Positions 15,456 to 23,356 of a DNA stretch of 34,983 nt are shown piece by piece. The DNA is taken from positions 1 to 34,983 of the IMG/VR virus record IMGVR_UViG_3300028829_002225; one strand, 5' to 3'. This DNA is from a virus. Every line of letters begins with the position of its first letter. Position 1 is the stretch's first letter. Under the pieces are notes generated by a model that had not been told where the DNA came from, ran no database searches, and saw nothing but the letters and a program-made list of their open reading frames with translations. Position numbers and translations under genes: made by a program.

Positions 15456-16205
15456 ATGGCTAATACTACCTCGGGCACTACAACGTTTGATAAAACATTT
15501 TCTATTGAAGAAATAATAGAAGATGCTTTTGAACGTATTGGATTAAATTCTGTAGCAGGTTATCAACTTAAATCTGCAAGACGATCTCTTAACATCTTAT
15601 TTCAAGAGTGGGGTAATAGAGGTATTCACTATTGGGAAATAGATGAACTTGATCTTGATTTAATTGAAGGACAATCTGAATATAAATTCTTTAGAGCTAG
15701 TTCAGATGGCACAAGTGCTACATCAAATCCAAACGGTGTATACGGAATGTCCGATGTCCTTGAAGCACAATTAAGATCTAATAGAACTCAAACAACTCAA
15801 TCAGATAGTCCGATGACAAAAGTAGATAGATCTTCTTATGCAGGTTTCTCTAATAAGTTATCTAAAGGAACACCTAATCAATATTGGGTCCAAAGATTTA
15901 TTGATCATGTTAGTATTAATATTTATCCAACACCAGATTCAACAAATGCATCTAAGGATATGCATTTTTATTATATTAAAAGAATTCAAGACGTTGGAGA
16001 TTATACAAATGCAGGAGACATACCATTTAGATTTGTTCCTTGTATGACTTCAGGTTTAGCTTTTTATCTTGCACAAAAATATGCACCACAACTAGTTCAA
16101 CAAATGAAATTATATTATGAAGATGAATTAGCAAGAGCACTTGCAGAAGATGGTTCAGCTTCTAGTACGTATATTACACCCAAAGCTTATTACCCAGGAA
16201 CATAA
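15456..16205 (+). CDS. Head-tail adaptor/tail accessory protein (P22 gp4-like)
   Basis: A 249-aa protein whose N-terminal helices read FSIEEIIEDAFERIGLNSVA, then YQLKSARRSLNILFQEWGNR and YWEIDELDLDLIEGQSEYKF. This pattern (two helices, short linker, then a beta region with an E-G-Q-x-x-Y motif) is the one I associate with P22 gp4-type tail accessory factors. Those proteins form the ring below the portal. The C-terminal part has an amphipathic helix (LAFYLAQKYAPQLVQQMKLY). An AGGAGG site overlaps the previous stop. The order after the capsid genes fits. Confidence 0.72.
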   Translation: MANTTSGTTTFDKTFSIEEIIEDAFERIGLNSVAGYQLKSARRSLNILFQEWGNRGIHYWEIDELDLDLIEGQSEYKFFRASSDGTSATSNPNGVYGMSDVLEAQLRSNRTQTTQSDSPMTKVDRSSYAGFSNKLSKGTPNQYWVQRFIDHVSINIYPTPDSTNASKDMHFYYIKRIQDVGDYTNAGDIPFRFVPCMTSGLAFYLAQKYAPQLVQQMKLYYEDELARALAEDGSASSTYITPKAYYPGT

Positions 16206-16207
16206 TA

Positions 16208-16852
16208 ATGGCAAACTATGCAACAGGAAAACGTTCAAAAGCAATTTCAGACAGGTCTGGTATGGAGTTTCCATATAGAGAAATGGTTAGAGAATGGAAT
16301 GGTGCGTTTGTACATATTTCTGAATTTGAACCAAAGCAGCCACAACTAGAACCAAAACCTCTTTCTGCAGATGGTATTGCATTAAGAAATGTTAGAAGTG
16401 ATAGAACTGAACCAGTAACAACTGTTATGATTACAGAAAATGGTTTTGAAACTTATGCTGCAGGTTCTGGAATTATAAATGTATTTTCACCTGGACATGG
16501 TTTAACAAATGGTACAACGTATTTATTTAGAGGACCTCCTACACTATCACCTGGAACAGGTACACCCTATAATCCAAATGGTGGTGCTGCGGGTAGTCCT
16601 GTTTTTGCTTATGCAACAATTCCTAACTTTGATGGAATAACAGGTGCACAAATAGGACAAGGTTCAGGATATGCTGTTACAACAGGAAAATATATTCCTG
16701 ATACAGGAGACGGAACTCCAGGAAGAGGTACAACTGATTATTTAGTTTCAAATTTCTTCTTCTTTACAGTTAATTCAGATACTGCTACAACTGGGAGTAT
16801 AAAAGGAGGAGGTTATGGTTGTTCTGTTGGACCCATAACAATTGAAGGATGA
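16208..16852 (+). CDS. Conserved marine-phage structural protein
   Basis: A 214-aa protein beginning MANYATGKRSKAISDRSGME, then FPYREMVREWNGAFVHISEF and EPKQPQLEPKP. This opening is one I recall from virion-associated proteins in marine podoviruses and myoviruses. The remainder is Gly/Thr/Pro-rich, with a conserved-looking PGHGLTNGTTYLFRG stretch that resembles a domain repeated in fibre-related proteins (compare AHNLIAGDILLMSGF in the gene at 27726). Its role is probably in the connector or tail; the function is unproven. Confidence 0.65.
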   Translation: MANYATGKRSKAISDRSGMEFPYREMVREWNGAFVHISEFEPKQPQLEPKPLSADGIALRNVRSDRTEPVTTVMITENGFETYAAGSGIINVFSPGHGLTNGTTYLFRGPPTLSPGTGTPYNPNGGAAGSPVFAYATIPNFDGITGAQIGQGSGYAVTTGKYIPDTGDGTPGRGTTDYLVSNFFFFTVNSDTATTGSIKGGGYGCSVGPITIEG

Positions 16853-16974
16853 TTAAAAAAATTTTAAATTGGATTAAAAGTGTATTTAAACCTACAAGAC
16901 AAGAAGAAGAAAAAGAAGTTGTTGAGCTAACAGCTAAACAACAAAAAATTTTAAGGAAACATAAGGAACAATAA
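16849..16974 (+). CDS. 41-aa basic/acidic helical ORF
   Basis: A short ORF beginning in an ATGA overlap and ending in a TAATG overlap. It reads MIKKILNWIKSVFKPTRQEE, then a Lys/Glu helix ending LRKHKEQ. The first 14 residues could be an amphipathic membrane-binding helix, and the rest a charged helix. Precise overlaps on both sides and the absence of any other use for this 125-base stretch make it a likely gene. The upstream AAAAGGAGGAGG sequence could help initiation, though it is far from the ATG. Function unknown. Confidence 0.55.
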   Translation: MIKKILNWIKSVFKPTRQEEEKEVVELTAKQQKILRKHKEQ

Positions 16975-17681
16975 TGGCTGGTATAAGTTATTCAGATTTA
17001 GTTACAAATATTAGAAACTACACAGAAACAGATTCTAACGTGTTAACGACTGCAGTATTAGAAAATATAATTTTAAATGCTCAATATAGAATCATGAGAG
17101 ATGTTCCGATTGATTCTGATAGAAAACAAGAAGAAGGTAATTTAATTACTGGACAAGAAACTATTAATGCTCCAGCGGGAGCTTTATTTATTAGAGGAAT
17201 CCAGGTCTATGATTCAACTTCTGATATAACAGGAAATAATGTTTGGTTAGAAAAAAAAGATATTTCTTATCTTCAAGAATATGTCCCATCAACAGAAACT
17301 GCAAAAAGAGGACAACCTAAATATTATGCTATGTTTGGTGGCGCAACTGGAAACACAGATACCACATCAGGAAGAATGATGTTTGCTCCAGTTCCTGATA
17401 CTACTTATAAATTTAGAGTTCATTTTAATGTCATGCCAGCTACTTTGGAATCGAGTAATCAGACTAATTATATTAGTTTGAATTTTCCTAATGGCCTGTT
17501 ATACTGCTGTTTGTCAGAGACTTATGGCTTCTTAAAAGGCCCAATTGATATGTTGACATTATATGAAAATAAATATAAACAAGAGGTACAGAAGTTTGCT
17601 AATGAGCAAGTTGGTAGAAGACGAAGAGACGACTACACAGACGGAGCAGTTAGAATACCAGTTACCTCAGCAAACCCGTAG
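16974..17681 (+). CDS. Phage adaptor/tail tubular-type protein
   Basis: A 235-aa protein with the pattern MAGISYSDLVTNIRNYTETD, then NAQYRIMRDVPIDSDRKQ, a beta core with NAPAGALFIRGIQVY, and KFANEQVGRRRRDDYTDG at the end. The N-terminal helix, LNAQYRI.RD segment and later MMFAPVPDTTYKFRVHF strands match what I know as phage adaptor or tail tubular protein A-like proteins, which sit between portal and tail nozzle. It overlaps the preceding small ORF in a TAATG. Together with 15456 and 27726 it would complete a short-tail connector. Confidence 0.7.
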   Translation: MAGISYSDLVTNIRNYTETDSNVLTTAVLENIILNAQYRIMRDVPIDSDRKQEEGNLITGQETINAPAGALFIRGIQVYDSTSDITGNNVWLEKKDISYLQEYVPSTETAKRGQPKYYAMFGGATGNTDTTSGRMMFAPVPDTTYKFRVHFNVMPATLESSNQTNYISLNFPNGLLYCCLSETYGFLKGPIDMLTLYENKYKQEVQKFANEQVGRRRRDDYTDGAVRIPVTSANP

Positions 17682-17693
17682 GAGAATAAAATT

Positions 17694-18134
17694 ATGGCAA
17701 TAACATCGGCAGTATGCACAAGTTTTAAAGTTGAAGTCCTAAAAGGAGTTCACAATTTTACAGCTACAACTGGAAACACTTTCAAAATAGCATTGTACAC
17801 AAGTTCAGCATCTTTAGGTGCAGGTACAACAGCTTATGGCACATCAAACGAAATTACAAATTCATCAGGAACTGCTTACACAGCCGGTGGCGCAACTTTA
17901 ACAAGTGTGACTCCTGTTGCATCAAGCACAACAGCAGTCTGTGACTTTAACGATGTAAGTTATTCAAGCGCAACTTTTACAGCTAATGGTGCATTAATTT
18001 ATAATGATTCAGCTTCAGGAGACCCTGCTTGTGCAGTAATTGCATTCGGTGGAGATAAAACTGTAACAAGTGGAACTTTTACAATTCAATTCCCAACAGC
18101 AGACGCAACTAACGCAATCATAAGAATAGCATAG
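17694..18134 (+). CDS. Small virion structural protein (beta-rich)
   Basis: A 146-aa protein with few charges, rich in Thr, Ser and Ala: FKVEVLKGVHNFTATTGNTF, FKIALYTSSASLGAGTTAY and VAGG/FGGDKTVTSGTFTIQF-like strands. This is a beta-sandwich pattern I recall in small proteins near the tail genes of marine phages, sometimes annotated only as structural. A GGAG site lies 10 nt upstream. The role in the particle is not known; a tail or fibre accessory function is inferred from position. Confidence 0.6.
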   Translation: MAITSAVCTSFKVEVLKGVHNFTATTGNTFKIALYTSSASLGAGTTAYGTSNEITNSSGTAYTAGGATLTSVTPVASSTTAVCDFNDVSYSSATFTANGALIYNDSASGDPACAVIAFGGDKTVTSGTFTIQFPTADATNAIIRIA

Positions 18135-18147
18135 GAGGTAAACTCTT

Positions 18148-19344
18148 ATGTCTACTACGACATTTACAGTTACCGTCGTAAGTACAGATGATGGTAATAA
18201 ATATTTTATTGATGGTGTAAGACAAGACACTCTTTTCTTTTCAAAAACTGGAGTATATAAATTTGATCAATCTGATTCTTCAAACGAATATCATCCTTTA
18301 AGACTTTCAACTACATTCAACGGAACTCATTCTGGAGGAAGCGAATATACTACGGGAGTTACAACCAATGGAACTCCAGGAAATTCCGGGGCTTATACTC
18401 AAATAACTGTAGCGTCAGACGCTCCTGATAGTTTATATTACTATTGTTCAAATCACTCTTTAATGGGCGGTTCTGCTTTTATAGGCACAAGTACATGGGG
18501 TAATAATACTTGGAATGCAAACTCATGGCAGTCTGGTGTAGCTTTAGCTTCTTTAACTGGAGTATCTGCAACAGCAAGTGTTGGAACAGTAGACGCTTTT
18601 CCTGAACAAGGTTGGGGATCCGATAGTTGGGGTGATGAAAACTGGGGAGAAAGTTCTCTAGATGTAACATTAAGTAGTGCTGGTGTTGGAACAACAGCAG
18701 TAGGATCAGTTACAGTAACAGCGGAAATAAATACTGGATGGGGTAGAGCAGCTTGGAATGATGATGCTTGGGGCATTCAAGGAGATATTTTATTAGAAGG
18801 TGTACAAGCAACTGCAAGTGTTGGTTCACTAACAGTTGGAGACATAATAGGATTAACCGGAGTATCTGCAACAGTAAGTGTTGGAGCTCCAGACATTATT
18901 GGAGATATAACACAAACGTTAACTGGAGTATCTGCAACAGCAAGTGTCGGTTCTATTGCACCAGATGATGTAATGGGATTAACTGGAGTATCTGCAACAG
19001 CAAGTGTTGGTTCTATTTTACCGGCAGATGTAATAGGTGTAACAGGTGTTTCAGCAACAACAGCTGTAGGATCAATAACAACATCTGCAAGTCCTGTTGT
19101 ACAACCTACTGGTTTTGGATTAACTTCAGCAGTGGGTTCTATTGCACCAGCGGATGTAATAGGATTAACAGGTGTCTCAGCAACAGCTTCTGTGGGTTCT
19201 ATTGCACCAGCGGATGTAATAGGATTAACTGGAGTATCTGCAACAGCTTCTATAGCGGAATTAGGCACTTCAAATAGATTTGGAATTCAAGCATATCAAG
19301 CAGTTGACACAGGTTCTAATACAAGTTATAGTGATGTTGCATAG
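18148..19344 (+). CDS. Tail/fibre protein with cupredoxin-like N-domain, Trp triads and tandem repeats
   Basis: A 398-aa protein. Residues 1-113 look like a cupredoxin beta-sandwich: EYHPLRL (H49) and a YYYCSNHSLMGG loop giving C100, H103 and M106, the ligand types of a type-1 copper site, though the Cys-His-Met spacing is tighter than in plastocyanin. Three tryptophan triads follow with exact spacing of five: W117/W122/W127, W156/W161/W166 and W198/W203/W208. From about residue 135 onward a roughly 20-residue unit (core TGVSATASVGS, then APADVIG) recurs about ten times. It lies upstream of fibre genes, with an AGGAGG site. A particle-surface fibre is likely; copper binding is inferred, and the domain may be purely structural. 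Confidence 0.68.
   Translation: MSTTTFTVTVVSTDDGNKYFIDGVRQDTLFFSKTGVYKFDQSDSSNEYHPLRLSTTFNGTHSGGSEYTTGVTTNGTPGNSGAYTQITVASDAPDSLYYYCSNHSLMGGSAFIGTSTWGNNTWNANSWQSGVALASLTGVSATASVGTVDAFPEQGWGSDSWGDENWGESSLDVTLSSAGVGTTAVGSVTVTAEINTGWGRAAWNDDAWGIQGDILLEGVQATASVGSLTVGDIIGLTGVSATVSVGAPDIIGDITQTLTGVSATASVGSIAPDDVMGLTGVSATASVGSILPADVIGVTGVSATTAVGSITTSASPVVQPTGFGLTSAVGSIAPADVIGLTGVSATASVGSIAPADVIGLTGVSATASIAELGTSNRFGIQAYQAVDTGSNTSYSDVA
18555..19260 (+). repeat. Tandem ~60-bp coding repeats (GVSATASVG units)
   Basis: About ten related units encode variants of TGVSATASVGS followed by a variable linker. The last two (19141-19200 and 19201-19260) have an exact 60-base period and both begin ATTGCACCAGCGGATGTAAT. 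Copy-number change by recombination is expected here, and short-read assembly could mis-count the units. Confidence 0.8.
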
Positions 19345-19378
19345 AAGATGAATTTTTCTAATTAGGAGATAAAAGATT

Positions 19379-20743
19379 ATGGCATCAACGTACACAGGAC
19401 TAGGTGTTGAACTTCAAGCAACCGGTGAAAACGCTGGAACTTGGGGGACAAAAACTAATACAAATTTACAAATTATAGAACAAATATCAGGCGGTTTCAT
19501 ACAACAAGCTGTTTCCGATTCAGGGGATACTACACTATCAGTTTCAGACGGTTCAACTGGTGCAGCTCTTGCACACAGAATGATTGAGTTTACAGGAACT
19601 ATTTCTGCTGGAAGAAATGTAACAATACCACTTGATGTTCAAACTTTTTATTTTTTAAAAAATTCAACAGGTGGATCACAAATAGTAACTTTTAAATATG
19701 CTTCTGGATCAGGATCAAGTGTAGCTGTTGGTAGTGGAGAAACAAAAGTTGTATTCGCTACAGCAAATGATGGCACAAACCCAGACATACTTGAACTACC
19801 ATCTGGTGACGTAACACTTACAGGAACACAAACTTTAACAAACAAAACTTTAACAGCTCCAAAAATTGTAGATGGAGGTTTTATTGCAGATGCAAATGGA
19901 GCGGAACAAATTATATTTCAAACAACAGGTTCAGCAGTAAATGAATTAGAAGTAACTAATGCTGCAACAGGTAATCCACCAATCATAGGTGCAAGTGGAG
20001 AAACAAATGTTGATATTCATATTAAACCAAAAGGTTCTGGAGAAACAAGAATTGGAACAGGAGCAGCTGCAGCTACGCTTACAACAAGTGGCACGCATGA
20101 TCTTGTATTAGATACAAACTCAGGAACTAACTCAGGTACAATAACAATTACTGATGGAGCAGATGGTAACATTAATATTGCACCTAACGGAACTGGCGTT
20201 GTTCAAGCGGGCGGTTCTGCAGTAAAAGTTGCAGGTAAAGAAACTATATGGATTCCTGCAGTTGCTATGTACCCTAACTCTACAAATGGAGCAGAAGCGG
20301 CACAAGTAGAATTATCTAATGGACCTGAAATAAAAGTTTTAGATTTTGATAAAGATTCAGATGAGTTTGCACAGTTTGCTGTAGCATTTCCTAAATCATG
20401 GAATGCAGGCACAGTAACTTTTCAAGCTTTCTTTACAGCAACTTCAACAGACACTGGAACTACAGCATGGGGACTATCTGGAGTAGCTTTAGCTGACAGT
20501 GGAGATTTAAACACAGCGTTTGGAACACAAGTTGTTGCAACAGCAAAAGCTCACAGTGGAACATCTAATGATTTAGATGTTGCAGCTGAAAGTGGAGCAG
20601 TAACAATTGCAGGATCACCTGGTGATAATGAGTATGTTTTTTTCCAAGTGTCAAGAGATGTATCTGCAGATGATTTAAATGCTGATGCAAGATTACTAGG
20701 AATTAAATTATTTTTCACTACTGACCTGGCTAACGACGCATAA
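19379..20743 (+). CDS. Tail fibre protein
   Basis: A 454-aa protein beginning MASTYTGLGVELQATGENAG with TWGTKTNTNLQIIEQ, an N-terminal opening I associate with marine phage tail fibres. The middle includes LTGTQTLTNKTLTAPKI, the short-repeat motif common in trimeric phage fibres, and NIDIHIKPKGSGETRIGTG-type beta turns. The C-terminal domain (about 295-454, from WIPAVAMYPNSTNGAE) is a separate globular beta domain, the probable receptor-binding or chaperone-like end. It has an AGGAG site and is followed by the poly-Gly gene. Receptor specificity cannot be read from sequence. Confidence 0.78.
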   Translation: MASTYTGLGVELQATGENAGTWGTKTNTNLQIIEQISGGFIQQAVSDSGDTTLSVSDGSTGAALAHRMIEFTGTISAGRNVTIPLDVQTFYFLKNSTGGSQIVTFKYASGSGSSVAVGSGETKVVFATANDGTNPDILELPSGDVTLTGTQTLTNKTLTAPKIVDGGFIADANGAEQIIFQTTGSAVNELEVTNAATGNPPIIGASGETNVDIHIKPKGSGETRIGTGAAAATLTTSGTHDLVLDTNSGTNSGTITITDGADGNINIAPNGTGVVQAGGSAVKVAGKETIWIPAVAMYPNSTNGAEAAQVELSNGPEIKVLDFDKDSDEFAQFAVAFPKSWNAGTVTFQAFFTATSTDTGTTAWGLSGVALADSGDLNTAFGTQVVATAKAHSGTSNDLDVAAESGAVTIAGSPGDNEYVFFQVSRDVSADDLNADARLLGIKLFFTTDLANDA

Positions 20744-20755
20744 TAGGAGTAAAAG

Positions 20756-21688
20756 TTGAAAGATTACAAACTAGACAACCTAGAAAACCAACACGGTCAA
20801 AATAAAAAACGTGAAGTAAAACCTAAAACTAGAGGTTTCGGATATCAAGTATTGGGATTCGGCTCTGGTGGAGCAGGCCAAGGTCCTTACGCAATCGATT
20901 ATTTAGTAGTCGCTGGTGGCGGTGGAGGTGGCGGCCCAGCTTCATTTGCTTTTGCAGATGGCGGCGGAGGTGGTGGCGCCGGAGGATATAGAACATCTTT
21001 TAATACCGGGTCTTACGATGAACCCTCAGTATCAGAAATATTAGTAGATCCAGGTGAAGATTACAGTATTACAGTAGGCGGAGGAGGCGGCGGTTCAGGC
21101 GGCGGTTCTTCTTCAGTTTTTTCATCTATCACATCTGCTGGTGGTGGAAAAGGTGGCCGAGGAAATTCTAACGAAGCCGGAGGAGCCGGCGGATCAGGTG
21201 GCGGAGGCGCATGGTCAGGAGGCGCGGGAGGAGCAGGAAACACACCTTCAACAACTCCATCACAAGGAAATAATGGCGGAGCCGGAGAAGCTGGTGGACC
21301 ACATAGATCTGGAGGTGGCGGAGGAGCATCTGGTGGAGGATCACCTGCGGACGCTGGAAATGGAAATGGCGGAGCTGGAAGAACTTCTACTATTAATGGA
21401 TCACCTGTGGCTAGAGCCGGAGGCGGCGGAAAAGGAAGCGGAGGAGCTTCGGGCGCTGGATCAGGAGGTTCAGGAGGCGGAGCGAGCGGAAATAGTGCAG
21501 CATCTGCAAACACCGGAGGCGGTGGTGGCGGAGGCCAAGGAAACGGACAAGCAGGAAACTCTGGCGGATCTGGAATTGTAATTTTAAGACATGCAGCAGG
21601 ACCTGCAGACTCATCAGGCGGAACTAAAACAACAAGTGGAACAGATACAATCCACACCTTCACAGGAGATGGGACATACACGGCATAA
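20756..21688 (+). CDS. Poly-glycine adhesin/tail fibre tip protein
   Basis: A 310-aa protein with a TTG start 6 nt after AGGAG (20745-20749). Residues 1-50 are charged and flexible (KDYKLDNLENQHGQ). From YAIDYLVVAGGGGGGG on, glycine dominates, in many GGGGG, GGAGG and GGGSP runs, broken by short strands such as EILVDPGEDYSITVGG, and it ends GIVILRHAAG with GTDTIHTFTGDGTYTA. This arrangement resembles poly-glycine type II helix bundles known from the phage S16 gp38 adhesin, where Gly helices hold variable receptor-contacting loops. GC content rises here because of Gly codons. The long minus-strand ORF opposite is its shadow. It probably binds the host receptor. Confidence 0.75.
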   Translation: MKDYKLDNLENQHGQNKKREVKPKTRGFGYQVLGFGSGGAGQGPYAIDYLVVAGGGGGGGPASFAFADGGGGGGAGGYRTSFNTGSYDEPSVSEILVDPGEDYSITVGGGGGGSGGGSSSVFSSITSAGGGKGGRGNSNEAGGAGGSGGGGAWSGGAGGAGNTPSTTPSQGNNGGAGEAGGPHRSGGGGGASGGGSPADAGNGNGGAGRTSTINGSPVARAGGGGKGSGGASGAGSGGSGGGASGNSAASANTGGGGGGGQGNGQAGNSGGSGIVILRHAAGPADSSGGTKTTSGTDTIHTFTGDGTYTA

Positions 21689-21690
21689 TT

Positions 21691-22146
21691 ATGGCACACT
21701 ACGCAAAATTAAATAGCAGTAACGAAGTATTAGCAGTTCATGTTGTAGACAATGCTAACAGTGAAACTGAAGCAAAAGGAATTGAATATCTTACAGGAAT
21801 TACTGGTTATACAAATTGGAAACAGACTTCTTATAACACACAATACAATGTTCATTTATTAGGAGGAACACCATTTAGAGGAAACTTCGCTACAATAGGC
21901 GGAACATATGATCCAACAAATGATATTTTCTTACCTCAAAAACCATACAGTTCTTGGACTTTAGATACAACAAACGCTAAATGGGTAGGTTCTGTATCTT
22001 ATCCAACAGTTTTAAAAGACCCTGCTGATAGTACAGATCCATCAGCAATTATTCTATTCGAATGGAGCGAAAGTGAAAACACTTACGTTACAAATGATGG
22101 AACTAAAAAGTGGAATGCTTCTACTTCTGCTTGGGACACTATATAA
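21691..22146 (+). CDS. Conserved phage protein after fibre genes, possible fibre-tip or chaperone protein
   Basis: A 151-aa protein opening MAHYAKLNSSNEVLAVHVVD and containing WKQTSYNTQYNVHLLGGTPF with NFATIGGTYDPTNDIFLPQK and PYSSWTLDTTNAKWVG. This pattern is one I recall from many cyanophage and pelagic phage genomes downstream of tail fibres. It is Trp/Tyr/Thr-rich and probably an all-beta domain on the fibre or tail surface. Its 3' end overlaps the oppositely oriented first cassette gene by eight bases. The function is not established. Confidence 0.68.
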   Translation: MAHYAKLNSSNEVLAVHVVDNANSETEAKGIEYLTGITGYTNWKQTSYNTQYNVHLLGGTPFRGNFATIGGTYDPTNDIFLPQKPYSSWTLDTTNAKWVGSVSYPTVLKDPADSTDPSAIILFEWSESENTYVTNDGTKKWNASTSAWDTI

Positions 22147-22747
22147 TTAATTTATTTAATTTATAATCTTCACCAACAACTCCTTTAAAATAGCTATTGA
22201 AAGCTAAACTTATTCTAGTGCTGTTGTGTTTTCTAAAAGGTACATCATGTTGAAGGTGAGATGGAAACAATACTAAGTCACCGTTTTGAATATTTATCTT
22301 CCATATATTACTATTGTATTGACTTGTTTCTTTTGTATTAAAAGAAAAATTTAAATACTCTGATTTATGAAAAACTATCTGATCTATATCCTCAACTACA
22401 TTTAAATACAAAACACCAGAAACATAACTGTTGGCATGATTGTGTTGGTGATGCCATTCATTTTTTGTTGTAAAATTAATCCATGAATTTGTTATAAAAG
22501 GTTTGCAGTTTGTTACTTTTAATACATCTTTGTAATATTTTTTTAAACCAGAGATTACAAACTTTTTTAAACTACTAAAGTTTTTTTCTTCCAAAACATA
22601 TGTGTTCTTAGAAGTTCTATTTCCAAAATTATTATTTAGTTCAAGATGATTATCATCAACTATTTTCTTTTCCTTGTTTGTAAGACGTCTGTTCATATTT
22701 GTTTTAAATATGGCAGTCGGGAATATCTCGTATATTGTATCTTTCAT
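22139..22747 (-). CDS. Fe(II)/2OG oxygenase-like protein (TIGR02466-like), only clear minus-strand gene
   Basis: A 202-aa protein with a double-stranded beta-helix pattern: WHHQHNHANSYVSGVLYLNV with candidate ligands H102 and H104, NGDLVLFPSHLQHDVP with H164 and H167, and R178 in TRISLAF. The H-x-H, S-G-x-Y-Y-L-like strand and final NSYFKG(x)VGE block are what I remember of TIGR02466, annotated as putative 2OG-Fe(II) oxygenases. It is transcribed against the operon and converges with the preceding fibre gene (8-nt overlap). It shares a 39-base divergent promoter region with the next gene. The substrate is unknown. H102 and H104 replace the usual HxD, so activity needs checking. Confidence 0.75.
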   Translation of the reverse strand: MKDTIYEIFPTAIFKTNMNRRLTNKEKKIVDDNHLELNNNFGNRTSKNTYVLEEKNFSSLKKFVISGLKKYYKDVLKVTNCKPFITNSWINFTTKNEWHHQHNHANSYVSGVLYLNVVEDIDQIVFHKSEYLNFSFNTKETSQYNSNIWKINIQNGDLVLFPSHLQHDVPFRKHNSTRISLAFNSYFKGVVGEDYKLNKLII

Positions 22748-22786
22748 GAGGTTGACTTATATACTAAAATATAATAAATATCAACT
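22748..22786. promoter_or_regulatory. Divergent promoter region with imperfect inverted repeat
   Basis: On the minus strand, TTGATA (plus 22779-22784) and TATAAG (plus 22756-22761) are separated by 17 bases, with the start codon at 22747 immediately downstream, so the transcript would be almost leaderless. On the plus strand TTGACT (22752-22757) and a perfect TATAAT (22770-22775) occur, but their 12-base spacing is too short, so plus-strand use is unsure. GTTGA (22751-22755) and TCAAC (22781-22785) form inverted ends that could be an operator. Confidence 0.45.
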
Positions 22787-23356
22787 ATGAAAGAAATGGC
22801 AAAGATAGACTTATTTAAGACTCCTGTAACTGTTACAGAGTTAGATGTTTCAACATCTAAATTAAAATCTTTTTGTAAAATTTATAAAAACAAAAACATA
22901 ACAAAAAGTAATTCGGGAGGGTACCACAGTGAATTTTTAGATATTACAGTAGAACCTTTAAAATCTTTATTTAAATTGATAGATGCAGAAGTATATAAGT
23001 ATTCAACTAATCTTTTAAATCTAAAAGAAGTTTTTTTTGATAATGCTTGGTATATTGTAAATCCACCAAAAGCTTATAATAAAATTCACAGTCATCCACA
23101 CTCAACAATATCAGGAGCTTTTTATATAGATGTACCAAAAAATTCTGGAGATATTGTTTTTTACAATCCAAACGATGTAGAACCTTATTTATACAGAGAA
23201 AGTATTAACAAGTTTAACGATTACAACGCTAGTAAATACATGTTACCCTGCAAAGAAAAAAACTTGATTATTTTTCCTGCTTGGTTAAAACATGAAGTAT
23301 TACAGAACATGTCAAAGAAAAATAGAAAGGTACTGTCATTTAATTACAAATGCTAA
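22787..23356 (+). CDS. Fe(II)/2OG oxygenase-like protein (TIGR02466-like)
   Basis: A 189-aa protein, a second TIGR02466-like fold: HSHPHSTISGAFYIDVPKNS with H101/H103/H105, SGDIVFYNPNDVEP, IIFPAWLKHEVLQN with H169, and R180 before VLSFN. This gives the order H-x-H, distal His, Arg expected for the fold. An ATG at 22796 is an alternative start, and no ribosome-binding site is visible. It has divergent orientation with the preceding gene and overlaps the next by 7 nt. Sequence between this and its minus-strand neighbour has diverged beyond the motifs, so they are paralogues at most. The substrate is unknown. Confidence 0.74.
   Translation: MKEMAKIDLFKTPVTVTELDVSTSKLKSFCKIYKNKNITKSNSGGYHSEFLDITVEPLKSLFKLIDAEVYKYSTNLLNLKEVFFDNAWYIVNPPKAYNKIHSHPHSTISGAFYIDVPKNSGDIVFYNPNDVEPYLYRESINKFNDYNASKYMLPCKEKNLIIFPAWLKHEVLQNMSKKNRKVLSFNYKC

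Noticed and set aside
15838-16047. 69-aa plus-strand ORF in another frame
   Set aside because: It is entirely inside the adaptor gene at 15456 and is Ile/Leu-rich by chance.
18555-19260. Tandem 60-bp repeats considered as a CRISPR array
   Set aside because: Units are contiguous, coding and in frame, with no unique spacers between identical repeats.
18777-19268. A 163-aa minus-strand ORF with repeats
   Set aside because: It is the reverse shadow of the tandem repeats in the 18148 gene and has no ribosome-binding site.
21061-21699. A 212-aa minus-strand ORF rich in proline
   Set aside because: It lies opposite the poly-glycine adhesin; Gly codons GGN read as CCN (Pro) on the other strand. 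It is a compositional shadow.
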